This document shows, piece by piece, positions 24,996 through 32,947 of a stretch of 64,000 nucleotides of DNA. Below the pieces are notes generated by a model. The model did not search any database and was not told the DNA's origin. It worked only from the letters and a program-made list of their open reading frames with translations. How positions within the stretch are numbered: the stretch's first letter is position 1; each line of letters begins with the position of its first letter. This stretch comes from an uncultured Christensenellaceae bacterium. GTDB lineage: Bacteria; Bacillota; Clostridia; Christensenellales; UBA3700. Location of the stretch: positions 186,001 through 250,000 of the forward strand of contig CAJUMY010000001.1 in NCBI GenBank assembly GCA_910587685.1, given 5' to 3'. Position numbers and translations under genes: made by a program.

Positions 24996-25404
24996 CGTCG
25001 AGCGACGCGAGACTAAAGTTCAAACGGTCCTCTGTCTCAGGCAAAAATAAAAAGCCCTTGAGCAGGGCTTCAGCCTGTGTGTAAAGGTCTCTTTGTCGCC
25101 CATTGTCGGACTTGCGTATTGCGTAGCAATGCCGTCGAGCGACGCGAGACTAACGTTCAAACGGTCCGCTGTCTCAGGCAAAAATAAAAAGCCCTTGATA
25201 AGGAGCTTAGCCGGTGTTAAAGGTCTCTTTGGTGCCCATTGTCGGACTTGCGTATTGCGTAGCAATGCCGTCGAGTGGCACGAGACTAACGTTCAAACGG
25301 TCCGCTGTCTCAGGCAAAAATAAAAAGCCCTTGAGCAGGGCTTCAGCCGGTGTCAAGGTCTTTTTGGTGCCGGAGACCGGACTTGAACCGGTACGGTGAG
25401 TTAA
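24996..25404. repeat. three tandem copies of a ~136-bp unit containing a terminator and a tRNA-like 3' end
   Basis: Units begin at the shared CGTCGAG at about 24996, 25133 and 25269 (steps of 137 and 136 bp). Each has CAAACGGTCC, CTGTCTCAGGCAAAAATA, AAGCCCTTGA and then GGTCTCTTTGGTGCCC plus CGGACTTG. Read on the minus strand, the last part mimics the tRNA-Leu 3' end and the third copy runs into the real tRNA-Leu. The units therefore look like decayed duplications of the tRNA-Leu 3' region with its terminator. Confidence 0.75.
25315..25343 (-). terminator. intrinsic terminator of the minus-strand tRNA cluster
   Basis: AAGCCCT (25325-25331) pairs with AGGGCTT (25337-25343), with a T-rich run following on the minus strand. 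It lies just downstream of tRNA-Leu. A matching copy occurs near 25050-25075 and a weaker one near 25190-25210 in the repeat units. Confidence 0.7.
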
Positions 25405-25453
25405 CACCGAGGGATTTTAAGTCCCTTGCGTCTGCCTATTTCGCCACTTCGGC
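25365..25453 (-). tRNA. tRNA-Leu (UAA)
   Basis: An 89-nt cloverleaf with long variable arm, anticodon loop CTTAAAA, T-loop GGTTCAAGTCC and encoded CCA. It reads leucine UUA. It is the last of four minus-strand tRNA genes. The acceptor stem has one A-C mismatch. Confidence 0.92.
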
Positions 25454-25462
25454 AAACATTAA

Positions 25463-25537
<75 letters not shown>

Positions 25538-25544
25538 ACATTAT

Positions 25545-25620
<76 letters not shown>

Positions 25621-25670
25621 ATAAAATCATTTATTAATGTGTATAAGGTTCTCTATCAACTTATCTATAA

Positions 25671-25951
25671 GCATTGTTTGCGTTTTGGTGTCGTTAAACT
25701 TCGTGGCTCTTCGCTATACGCTCGAGCAAGGTCTCTTCTCGCCCTCTAACTTCCACCGACAGCTTAGTTATCAACTTGCTTTTCTATTTTATCAGCTTAT
25801 TTATAAGCATTGTTTGCGTTTTGGTGTCGTTAAACTTCGTGGCTCTTCGCTATACGCTCGAGCAAGGTCTCTTCTCGCCCTCTAACTTCCACCGACAGCT
25901 TAGTTATCAACTTGCTTTTCTATTTTATCAGCTTATTTATAAGCATTGTTA
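25671..25951. repeat. two tandem copies of a 136-bp unit between tRNA-Gly and tRNA-Val
   Basis: The unit starting GCATTGTTTGCGTTTTGG recurs at 25671 and 25807, and its first bases again at 25943, so the period is exactly 136 bp. The two copies look identical. Each contains CTAACTTCCACC, resembling the 5' end of the neighbouring tRNA-Val on the minus strand, and part of a degenerate tRNA 3' end. The sequence is unrelated to the repeat at 24996-25404 despite the same length. Confidence 0.8.
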
Positions 25952-25957
25952 TCTTTA

Positions 25958-26033
25958 TGGTGGAAGTTATAGGGCTCGAACCTATGACCCTCTGCTTGTA
26001 AGGCAGATGCTCTCCCAGCTGAGCTAAACTTCC
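25958..26033 (-). tRNA. tRNA-Val (UAC)
   Basis: A 76-nt tRNA with acceptor GGAAGTT/AACTTCC, anticodon loop CTTACAA, T-loop GGTTCGAGCCC and encoded CCA. It is first in the minus-strand cluster, 25 bp after its promoter. Confidence 0.95.
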
Positions 26034-26057
26034 ACATCATCTGTAGACGACTTATAT

Positions 26058-26086
26058 AATATATCAAACGAAAAGAAAAAAATCAA
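26058..26086 (-). promoter_or_regulatory. promoter of the minus-strand tRNA cluster
   Basis: On the minus strand TTGATT (26081-26086), a 17-bp spacer and TATATT (26058-26063) lie just ahead of tRNA-Val. Confidence 0.6.
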
Positions 26087-26268
26087 GAGTTTTTATCCAC
26101 TTTTTTATGTTTTTGCTATATTTTTAACGTCATTACCGCTAATCATACCTTATCTTTCCCGTTTGTTGAGTCAAACGCTTCGCTTCCTCTCTTTTAATAT
26201 ATGCTATTCGCTCTCGATTGTTACACTCTATATTATTAATTCAAGTTTATATCGAAGTAATGTATATA

Positions 26269-26934
26269 TTACTTCTTCTCTTCCATAAGCTTCTTATATT
26301 TCGGATGCGGAGCTTTACCCTCGCGATTCATCAATTCGTGGAAAACGTCGTACATATCAATACCTTTGTCTTCCATAAGAACCAAAGCGTGATACAGTAG
26401 ATCCGAAAGTTCGCATATGAGTTCGTCATTCTTATTCGCTATAGCGGCGATAACGCTCTCGGTAGTTTCCTCGCCGAGTTTCTTGCATATCTTTTCCGCG
26501 CCCTTGCTCAAAAGATAGTTAGTATAACTTCCCTCGACGGGATTGAGCTTCCTATCGCGTATCGTATTCGCAACGTCGAAAACTATCTTATAGTCGGGAG
26601 TAAAATCAAACTCTTTAAGTTCGCGATAAAAACAGCTTCTGTTGCCCGTATGGCAAGCGCCCGCGCCGTTCTGCTTCACAAGAAGCAATATCGAATCGGC
26701 GTCGCAATCGTAAAGTATCTTCTTGACCTCTTGCAGGCATCCCGAAGTCTCGCCCTTCTTCCAGAGTTTTTTGCGGCTTCTGCTATAGTACGTAGCGTAA
26801 CCGCTCTCGATAGTCTTTTCGAGAGCCTCTTTATTCATAAACGCCTGCATTAGCACTTCGCCTGTATAAACGTCTTGCGCTATTGCAACGATGAGTCCTT
26901 TTTCGTCAAACTTAAATTCGCTGATGTCCATCAT
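26269..26934 (-). CDS. hisIE: bifunctional phosphoribosyl-AMP cyclohydrolase / phosphoribosyl-ATP diphosphatase
   Basis: The 221-residue fusion carries out steps 2 and 3 of histidine synthesis. The HisI half (residues 1-115) shows DVYTGEVLMQAFMN, SRSRKKLWKKGETSG, DCDADSILLLV and the zinc cysteines in GAGACHTGNRSCF. The HisE half (about 120-221) has YLLSKGAEKICKKLGEETTE and the NTP-pyrophosphatase helix ELICELSDLLYHALVLM. The ATG overlaps the hisF stop (ATGA). It is the last his gene. Confidence 0.96.
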   Translation of the reverse strand: MMDISEFKFDEKGLIVAIAQDVYTGEVLMQAFMNKEALEKTIESGYATYYSRSRKKLWKKGETSGCLQEVKKILYDCDADSILLLVKQNGAGACHTGNRSCFYRELKEFDFTPDYKIVFDVANTIRDRKLNPVEGSYTNYLLSKGAEKICKKLGEETTESVIAAIANKNDELICELSDLLYHALVLMEDKGIDMYDVFHELMNREGKAPHPKYKKLMEEKK

Positions 26935-27689
26935 AATCTTACAGAAACTCCTTTATTCAATAAATATTTCTTAACTTCGTCTATCTCCAGTTCTCTAAAG
27001 TGGAAGAGCGACGCGGCAAGCGCGGCGTCGGCGCATCCGTCCGTTAAAGCCGTATAAAAATGTTCGAGATTGCCTGCTCCACCCGACGCTATAACGGGAA
27101 TATTAACGCTCTTTGCGACAGTCTTCGTAAGCTCTATATCGTATCCCGCCTTTGTTCCGTCAGCGTCCATACTGGTGAGAAGTATCTCGCCCGCTCCGAG
27201 TTTCTCTGCCTCGACGGCCCACTCTACAGCGTCTCTTCCCGTGTCGATACGTCCTCCGTTAAGATACACGTTGAACGAACCTTTTTCGTTCCGCTTTGCG
27301 TCGATAGCGACGACTACGCATTGCGAACCGAATTTCATAGCCGCGTCACTAATAAGCCTCGGAGAACGAAACGCGGATGAATTGACCGATACTTTATCCG
27401 CTCCCGAACCCAGTATCTTACGAAAATCGTCGAGCGTCCTTATACCGCCTCCGACTGTCAGAGGAATAAAAACCTCTTCCGCCGCTCTCGATATGACGTT
27501 ATACATCGTATCTCTTTGCTCGTGCGTCGCGGTAATATCGAGAAAAACTATCTCGTCCGCTCGCATGGCGTTATACGCCTTAGCGATCTCTACGGGATCG
27601 CCTGCGTCCACAAGTCCTACGAAATTGACGCCCTTCACTACGCGTCCGTTCTTAAGGTCGAGACACGGAATTATTCTTTTAGTCAGCAT
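26931..27689 (-). CDS. hisF: imidazole glycerol phosphate synthase, cyclase subunit
   Basis: The 252-residue TIM barrel joins ammonia from HisH to PRFAR, giving IGP and AICAR. The catalytic Asp is in RIIPCLDLKNGRVVKG (residue 11) and the second Asp in LTSMDADGTKAGYD (near 130). The phosphate loops VGGGIRTLDD and ASGGAGNLEHF are present. Starts one base from hisA's end; the operon is overlapping throughout. Confidence 0.97.
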   Translation of the reverse strand: MLTKRIIPCLDLKNGRVVKGVNFVGLVDAGDPVEIAKAYNAMRADEIVFLDITATHEQRDTMYNVISRAAEEVFIPLTVGGGIRTLDDFRKILGSGADKVSVNSSAFRSPRLISDAAMKFGSQCVVVAIDAKRNEKGSFNVYLNGGRIDTGRDAVEWAVEAEKLGAGEILLTSMDADGTKAGYDIELTKTVAKSVNIPVIASGGAGNLEHFYTALTDGCADAALAASLFHFRELEIDEVKKYLLNKGVSVRL

Positions 27690-28408
27690 TATATCTCCTT
27701 CGCGACCTTTATCGCCTCTTTGACGTCGAGATCGCCCGTATATATCGCTCTGCCGAGTATAGCTCCGTATATTCCTCTCTCTTTCAACTTGACTATATCG
27801 TCGATATTCTTAACGCCTCCCGACGCTATGATATTCATTCCGCTCAAGCGTTGCAACGTTTCCGTAGCGTCTACGTTAACGCCGCTGAGCGCGCCGTCTC
27901 TTGAAATATCGGTAAAAATAACGGTATTTACGCCCCTCTCTTTCATCTTAAGCGAAAGCTCCAAAGGAGTGATATCGACCTTTTCGACCCAACCTTTTAT
28001 AGCGACGCGGTCATTGATAGCGTCTATTCCCGCGACTATCCTGTCTCCGTATTTCGCGCAGACTCTCTCCGTCATATCGGGGTCTTTGACAAGCGCGGTT
28101 CCTATGATAACGCGGCTGGCTCCTACTTCCTCGAGATAATAGCGGACCCTATCGTAACTCTTAATACCGCCGCCTATCTCAACGGGAATACTTATATTTT
28201 TGACCAATTCGCAAAGCGTCTTATTGTTGATGAGAGAATCGTCGAACGCGCCGTTAAGATCGACGAGATGAAGATACTCCGCGCCTTTCTCCTGCCACGC
28301 CAAAGCCCTCTCGAGAGGCGTTCCGTAATCGGTCACCTCGTTCCTTTTTCCGTAAAGAAGCCTTACCGCTCTGTTGTCAAGCACGTCGACCGCGGGAAAT
28401 AACAGCAT
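27689..28408 (-). CDS. hisA: ProFAR isomerase
   Basis: The 239-residue TIM barrel isomerises ProFAR to PRFAR. It starts LLFPAVDVLDNRAVRLLYGK with the catalytic Asp8, and has HLVDLNGAFD, EIGGGIKSYD, the second catalytic Asp in FTDISRDGALSG, and IIASGGVKNIDD. ATG overlaps the end of hisH by one base. Confidence 0.97.
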   Translation of the reverse strand: MLLFPAVDVLDNRAVRLLYGKRNEVTDYGTPLERALAWQEKGAEYLHLVDLNGAFDDSLINNKTLCELVKNISIPVEIGGGIKSYDRVRYYLEEVGASRVIIGTALVKDPDMTERVCAKYGDRIVAGIDAINDRVAIKGWVEKVDITPLELSLKMKERGVNTVIFTDISRDGALSGVNVDATETLQRLSGMNIIASGGVKNIDDIVKLKERGIYGAILGRAIYTGDLDVKEAIKVAKEI

Positions 28409-29004
28409 TATTCGAGTCCTCCGAAATTCTTAAGTATTCTAAGTCCGCTCTCGCCGCTCTTTTCGGGGTGAAACTGCGTAGCGTGTATATTGCCGTATTC
28501 GACGGCGGACGTAAATTCTATTCCGTACTCCGTGCGGGCAAGTATATCTTTATTCTCCGCATTGACGTAATAGCTGTGCACGAAGTAAAAATTCCTGTCG
28601 TCTATACCGCGAAACAGAGCGCTTTCCTTTGTCAAAACAGCCTCGTTCCAACCGATATGCGGAACTTTGAGATCTATATCGAACTTAGTTACGTCGCCCT
28701 TCATAAAGCCCAATCCTTCGTATTCTCCGTCTTCGTAACTTTTTTCGAAAAACATCTGCATACCGAGGCATATCCCTAAGATATGCTTGCCCGATTTCAC
28801 AAATTCCTCTATCTTTTCACGAAGTCCCGAAGCGTTGAGCGAAGCCATCGCGTCGGAAAACGCGCCCACTCCCGGAAGTATGATATGCGAACACCTGTCA
28901 AAGTCTTTTTTGTCGCTCACTATTATCGAATCGAGCGAAAGATATTTAAGCGCGTTCGTCACGCTCTTAAGATTTCCCGCGCCGTAATCAATAACTCCTA
29001 CCAT
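28408..29004 (-). CDS. hisH: imidazole glycerol phosphate synthase, glutaminase subunit
   Basis: The 198-residue class I amidotransferase makes ammonia for HisF. The nucleophile Cys is in ILGICLGMQMFFE (near residue 80), and the His-Glu pair in THATQFHPEKSG near 175-185. N-terminal VIDYGAGNLKSV is typical. Overlaps hisB and hisA by one base each. Confidence 0.97.
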   Translation of the reverse strand: MVGVIDYGAGNLKSVTNALKYLSLDSIIVSDKKDFDRCSHIILPGVGAFSDAMASLNASGLREKIEEFVKSGKHILGICLGMQMFFEKSYEDGEYEGLGFMKGDVTKFDIDLKVPHIGWNEAVLTKESALFRGIDDRNFYFVHSYYVNAENKDILARTEYGIEFTSAVEYGNIHATQFHPEKSGESGLRILKNFGGLE

Positions 29005-29585
29005 TATTCGAGCACTCCTTTCGACGAAGGTATCTTATCGGAAACTATCTCGACGGCGCTCCTTAACGCTCTTGCGAACGCCTTGAATATCGCTTCCGCT
29101 TTATGATGATTATTGCCGCCGTATAGCAAATTAACGTGGAGCGTTATTCCTGCGTTGACCGCTACCGCTCTCATGAACTCTTCGACGAGTTCGCTGTCGA
29201 AATCTCCTATCTTTCCGTCGAAATCGGCGTTAAACACTATATACGCTCTGCCCGAAATATCGAGAGCAACGTTGGCGAGAGCCTCGTCCATAGGTATGCT
29301 GACGCTCGCGTAACGTCTTATTCCTCTCTTGTCGCTAAGAGCCTGTCTCAATGCGTTACCGAGACATATTCCTATATCCTCGACGGAATGATGACCGTCG
29401 ACTTTTATATCTCCGTTACACTTGACGTTCATGTCGAAAGCGCCGTGAACGGCAAAAAGTTCGAGCATATGGTCAAAAAAGCCAATTCCCGTATCTATAA
29501 CTTCGAAACTGCCGTCTCCGTCGAGATTGATATCCAAAGATATATCCGTCTCTTTAGTCGTCCTTTTGATTTCAGCCTTTCTCAT
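29004..29585 (-). CDS. hisB: imidazoleglycerol-phosphate dehydratase
   Basis: The 193-residue monofunctional enzyme dehydrates IGP to imidazole acetol phosphate. Metal-binding motifs are GFFDHMLELFAVHG and DGHHSVEDIGICLG in the first half, and their repeats in the second half (GNNHHKAEAIFKAFA). It has no fused histidinol-phosphatase domain, and none lies nearby. The start overlaps the end of hisD by 14 bp. Confidence 0.96.
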   Translation of the reverse strand: MRKAEIKRTTKETDISLDINLDGDGSFEVIDTGIGFFDHMLELFAVHGAFDMNVKCNGDIKVDGHHSVEDIGICLGNALRQALSDKRGIRRYASVSIPMDEALANVALDISGRAYIVFNADFDGKIGDFDSELVEEFMRAVAVNAGITLHVNLLYGGNNHHKAEAIFKAFARALRSAVEIVSDKIPSSKGVLE

Positions 29586-30858
29586 AATTTAACCTCTCGT
29601 ATATCGTATTTGCATGCGCGGTCAACCCCTCGCACTCGGCTATCGCCGTTATATCTAAAGCTCCTTCGAAAAGATCCTCTTTGGAATATTCGATATAGCT
29701 TATCTTCTTCATAAAAGTATCGACGGAAAGCACCGAGAAATATCTTGCGCTTCCGCTCGTCGGCAAACAGTGCGACGGTCCGGCAAAGTAATCTCCGAGC
29801 GGTTCGGGAGAATAATTCCCGACGAATACCGCGCCTGCGTTACGTATACGTTTAGCAACTTCGGCGGCATTCTCAACGCATAACTCGAGATGCTCGGGAG
29901 CTATTCTGTCGGCTATCTCTATGCACTCGCTCATATCCTTCGCAATTATTATCGCGCCGTTATTCTTGAGCGAAGCGTCGATTATGCCCTTTCTCGACAT
30001 AGTTTTCCGCTGTCTTTCTATCTCGATAGCGGTCTCTTCCGCGAGCTTTCTCGACGGCGTTACGAGTATGCTTGCGGCAAGCTCGTCGTGCTCCGCCTGC
30101 GATAGCATATCCGCGGCAACAAAGCGCGCGTTAGCGCTATCGTCTGCTATGACGAGTATCTCGGAAGGTCCGGCTATCATATCTATACCGACGAATCCGT
30201 AGACCTGTTTCTTTGCCTCAGTCACGTAAACGTTGCCGGGACCGGCTATGATATCTACCTTCCCGACGCTCTTTGTTCCGAATGCGAGAGCGGCTATAGC
30301 GTGAGCTCCGCCGACCTTGTATATCTTATCTATTCCGCACTCCGCGGCGGCAACGAGCGTCAGCGGATTCTTCGGATTGGGCGTCGCTAAGGATATTTCC
30401 TTAACGCCCGCCGCTTTGGCAGGCAGCGAACACATAAGTATACTTGACGGATAGCTCGCCTTTCCGCCCGGTATATAAAGTCCCGCTTTGTCCATGGCTC
30501 TATACATCCAACCGAGTTTCGACGACGACTTGACGTCGTATATCTCGCTCGAAAATCTGTCTATCTGTCTCTTATGATAATCGAGAACGTTCTCGATCGA
30601 GCGTCGCAGCGATGAAAGCAGCTCCGGACTCACCGCTTTGTAAGCGTCTTTTATCTCTCTATCGCTCACGGCTATTCCCGACTTTTGAACGTCGATGCCG
30701 TCGAATTTCAAAGCGTATTCGAAAAGACTTTCATCTCCGTTTTCTCTGACGTTCTTTATGATTTCCGAAACGCTCTCGCGAACGGAAACGTTCGTAAGCT
30801 GCGATCGCGTAAATACTTTGTCCGTATTGTCCTTCCCGTACTCAAATATATCTATCAT
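29572..30858 (-). CDS. hisD: histidinol dehydrogenase
   Basis: The 428-residue enzyme oxidises L-histidinol to histidine in two NAD-dependent steps. The start (MIDIFEYGKD) at 30858 is chosen because earlier in-frame codons overlap hisG. Motifs include LYIPGGKASYPSSILM, IIAGPGNVYVTEAKKQVYG, MIAGPSEILVIAD, SQAEHDELA with zinc ligands, and APEHLELCVE. The final zinc His lies in YFAGPSHCLPTSGSAR. The Shine-Dalgarno is weak, so translation is probably coupled to hisG. Confidence 0.96.
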   Translation of the reverse strand: MIDIFEYGKDNTDKVFTRSQLTNVSVRESVSEIIKNVRENGDESLFEYALKFDGIDVQKSGIAVSDREIKDAYKAVSPELLSSLRRSIENVLDYHKRQIDRFSSEIYDVKSSSKLGWMYRAMDKAGLYIPGGKASYPSSILMCSLPAKAAGVKEISLATPNPKNPLTLVAAAECGIDKIYKVGGAHAIAALAFGTKSVGKVDIIAGPGNVYVTEAKKQVYGFVGIDMIAGPSEILVIADDSANARFVAADMLSQAEHDELAASILVTPSRKLAEETAIEIERQRKTMSRKGIIDASLKNNGAIIIAKDMSECIEIADRIAPEHLELCVENAAEVAKRIRNAGAVFVGNYSPEPLGDYFAGPSHCLPTSGSARYFSVLSVDTFMKKISYIEYSKEDLFEGALDITAIAECEGLTAHANTIYERLNYEKG

Positions 30859-30869
30859 AACGTTATAGA

Positions 30870-31508
30870 TCAACCTTCCTTGATTATTTCCGACATTCTC
30901 TTGACAAGAGGCTTTATCGTCTCCGCCTTCGTCTTGAGACTGACTTTGTTGACGACGAGCCTTGCCGAGATCTTGCATATCTCTTCAAGCACCGTCAAAT
31001 CGTTCTCCTCGAGAGTCTTTCCGCTCTCAACTATATCCAAAATGACGTCGCTGAGTTTGATTATAGGTCCGAGCTCTATGGAACCGTGAAGCGGAATTAT
31101 CTCCACGTTCTGCCCCTTTTGCTCGAAATATTTTCGCGCTACGTTGACATACTTCGTCGCGACCTTGAGATCCGACGTCTTTCTTCTCGTCTCGTGATCG
31201 GCGTATCCCGCGATACAAAGTCTGCACTTCGCCATATTGAGATCGAGTAATTCGTATATATTCCTATCCTCTTCGAGAATCGTATCCTTTCCTACGACGC
31301 CGATATCCGCGACTCCGTATTCGACGTAAGTGGGAACGTCCGACGGCTTCACGAATATGAATCTATATTCGCCGCTCTCGTCAAAAAACACGAGTTTCCT
31401 AGACGGCTCTAATATATGCTTGCACTTAACGCCGCATTTCTCGAGCAATTCCACCGATTTTTCCGCAAGCCTGCCTTTAGCAAGAGCGACGGTTATCGCA
31501 TTTTCCAT
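30870..31508 (-). CDS. hisG: ATP phosphoribosyltransferase, short-form catalytic subunit
   Basis: At 212 residues this is the short HisG, which lacks the C-terminal regulatory domain and needs HisZ, encoded just upstream. It joins ATP and PRPP, the first step of histidine synthesis. Seen are ITVALAKGRLAEKSVELLEKCG, VKPSDVPTYVEYGVADIGVVGKD and the PRPP loop DVILDIVESGKTLEENDLTVLE. GGAG precedes the ATG. Confidence 0.97.
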   Translation of the reverse strand: MENAITVALAKGRLAEKSVELLEKCGVKCKHILEPSRKLVFFDESGEYRFIFVKPSDVPTYVEYGVADIGVVGKDTILEEDRNIYELLDLNMAKCRLCIAGYADHETRRKTSDLKVATKYVNVARKYFEQKGQNVEIIPLHGSIELGPIIKLSDVILDIVESGKTLEENDLTVLEEICKISARLVVNKVSLKTKAETIKPLVKRMSEIIKEG

Positions 31509-31510
31509 TA

Positions 31511-32761
31511 TCAGAACTCCTCCTCTTCGCCGTTTTCTCTTATTATCACGTCTCTGTCCAAATTATTGAGACGAACTTTAACGTCCTTTGCTCCGCCTTC
31601 GACGAATACCATTCGCTTCGCGTTACGATCCGACCTATATTTTGAAAGCTCTTCAACGCTCGAAGCGTAAGAATTATCTACGCTGAAACCTCTCTTTCTT
31701 AGCTCTTTCATAACGCCGTACGCAGTCCTGTACGCGTCGTCGCTATACCCGACAACATAGTCTATAGTAGGCATAGAGTTTATATCGCTTGACTTTTCTA
31801 TAGCTCTCATCAAATGGTCGACGCCTATGGCAAAGCCTATAGCCGGTTTATTCTTATCAAAAGAAGAGCAGAGCGAATCGTACCTTCCGCCAGAGAGTAT
31901 CGCCTCTCCGAAATATCTCGTTATACCTTTGAATACCACTCCGGTATAGTAGCTCACGCCGTTGACGAGACTCAAATCGAAAGTGATATAATCTTTATAC
32001 CCGCACTCCTCGATGACGTCGTATATCTTCTTGAGCTCCTCTATCGCGCGGCGGCTCGTCTCGTTGCTTGCAAGCTCCATCGCTTCGTCGAGCACTTCCA
32101 CTCCGCCGAATAAGCTCGGCAGACGGAGAAGAGCCTCTAACTTCTCGTCGCAAACGCCTACTCTCTTTGCAAATATATCCACTCCCAACATATCCTTTCT
32201 GTCGATAAGCTCAATGAGCGAATTTTCATCGTCCTTTGAAAGTTTTAGTTCGTCGAGAAGCCCTCTGAAAAAAGCGACCTGTCCTACGTCCAACTGGAAT
32301 TCGCTAAGTCCCGACGACAGGAGCGACTCTATCGCAAGCAATATCATATCGCTGTCGAGAGCGACGGACGAAGGCGCGATGAGCTCAACGCCGCACTGCG
32401 TGAACTCCCTAAGCCTGTTCGCTTCCTTCTTCATCGAAAACGAATTGGCAAGATAACAATATTTGACGACGCCGCTCTCTTCGAGCTTCGTAGATACTAT
32501 CCTTGAGATAGGCATAGTCATATCGGGACGCAGTATCAACAGTCCGCCGTCGACGTCCGTCATTTTGAAGAGATTTTTTGCGGATATTTCTCCGACGCCT
32601 TCCGAAAACATATCGTAATATTCGAAATGCGGAGTCTCTACCTTTCTGTATCCGTGAGAAAAGAACGTCGCCATTATCTTATTTTCGACGGAATTCTTTT
32701 TATAACACTCTTCTGGCAGATAGTCCTTCGTACCCATGGGTAATTTATATTTTGCTTTCAT
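31511..32761 (-). CDS. hisZ: ATP phosphoribosyltransferase regulatory subunit
   Basis: The 416-residue protein resembles histidyl-tRNA synthetase without its anticodon function: PMGTKDYLPEEC at the start, LRPDMTMPISRIVST (motif 2-like), FTQCGVELIAP, GVSYYTGVVFKG and LSGGRYDSL. As the first gene of the operon before short-form hisG, HisZ is a better call than HisS. The ATG at 32761 has GGAG 8 nt upstream; the preceding in-frame codon is GTG. The promoter lies only about 42 bp upstream of the ATG. Confidence 0.94.
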   Translation of the reverse strand: MKAKYKLPMGTKDYLPEECYKKNSVENKIMATFFSHGYRKVETPHFEYYDMFSEGVGEISAKNLFKMTDVDGGLLILRPDMTMPISRIVSTKLEESGVVKYCYLANSFSMKKEANRLREFTQCGVELIAPSSVALDSDMILLAIESLLSSGLSEFQLDVGQVAFFRGLLDELKLSKDDENSLIELIDRKDMLGVDIFAKRVGVCDEKLEALLRLPSLFGGVEVLDEAMELASNETSRRAIEELKKIYDVIEECGYKDYITFDLSLVNGVSYYTGVVFKGITRYFGEAILSGGRYDSLCSSFDKNKPAIGFAIGVDHLMRAIEKSSDINSMPTIDYVVGYSDDAYRTAYGVMKELRKRGFSVDNSYASSVEELSKYRSDRNAKRMVFVEGGAKDVKVRLNNLDRDVIIRENGEEEEF

Positions 32762-32802
32762 TTTCACGTCTCCGTTTACGAGCAGGATTTAACTTATATT
32801 AA

Positions 32803-32831
32803 ATTATATATTATATAGAGAAGTTTGTCCA
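32803..32831 (-). promoter_or_regulatory. sigma-A promoter of the his operon
   Basis: On the minus strand TGGACA (32826-32831), a 17-bp spacer and a perfect TATAAT (32803-32808) give a leader of only about 35 nt. This leaves no room for a T-box or attenuator. Confidence 0.75.
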
Positions 32832-32947
32832 GTTATTTGATCTGCTTCGCGTCGCTTTTTTAACGAAGTCCTCTTTTCATTCGTTAGACTCGGTAAAACT
32901 ACTGCTTATACTAAACTCTATAAAATAATACTATAAGCTCGCTTTGA

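Noticed and set aside
25020..25407. Short reading frames on both strands across the 25-kb repeats
   Set aside because: Their near-identical translations simply reflect the DNA repeat; they lack ribosome-binding sites and run through terminators and a tRNA.
32762..32947. T-box or histidine attenuator before the his operon
   Set aside because: The promoter lies about 42 bp before the start codon, so the leader is too short, and no T-box motif is present.
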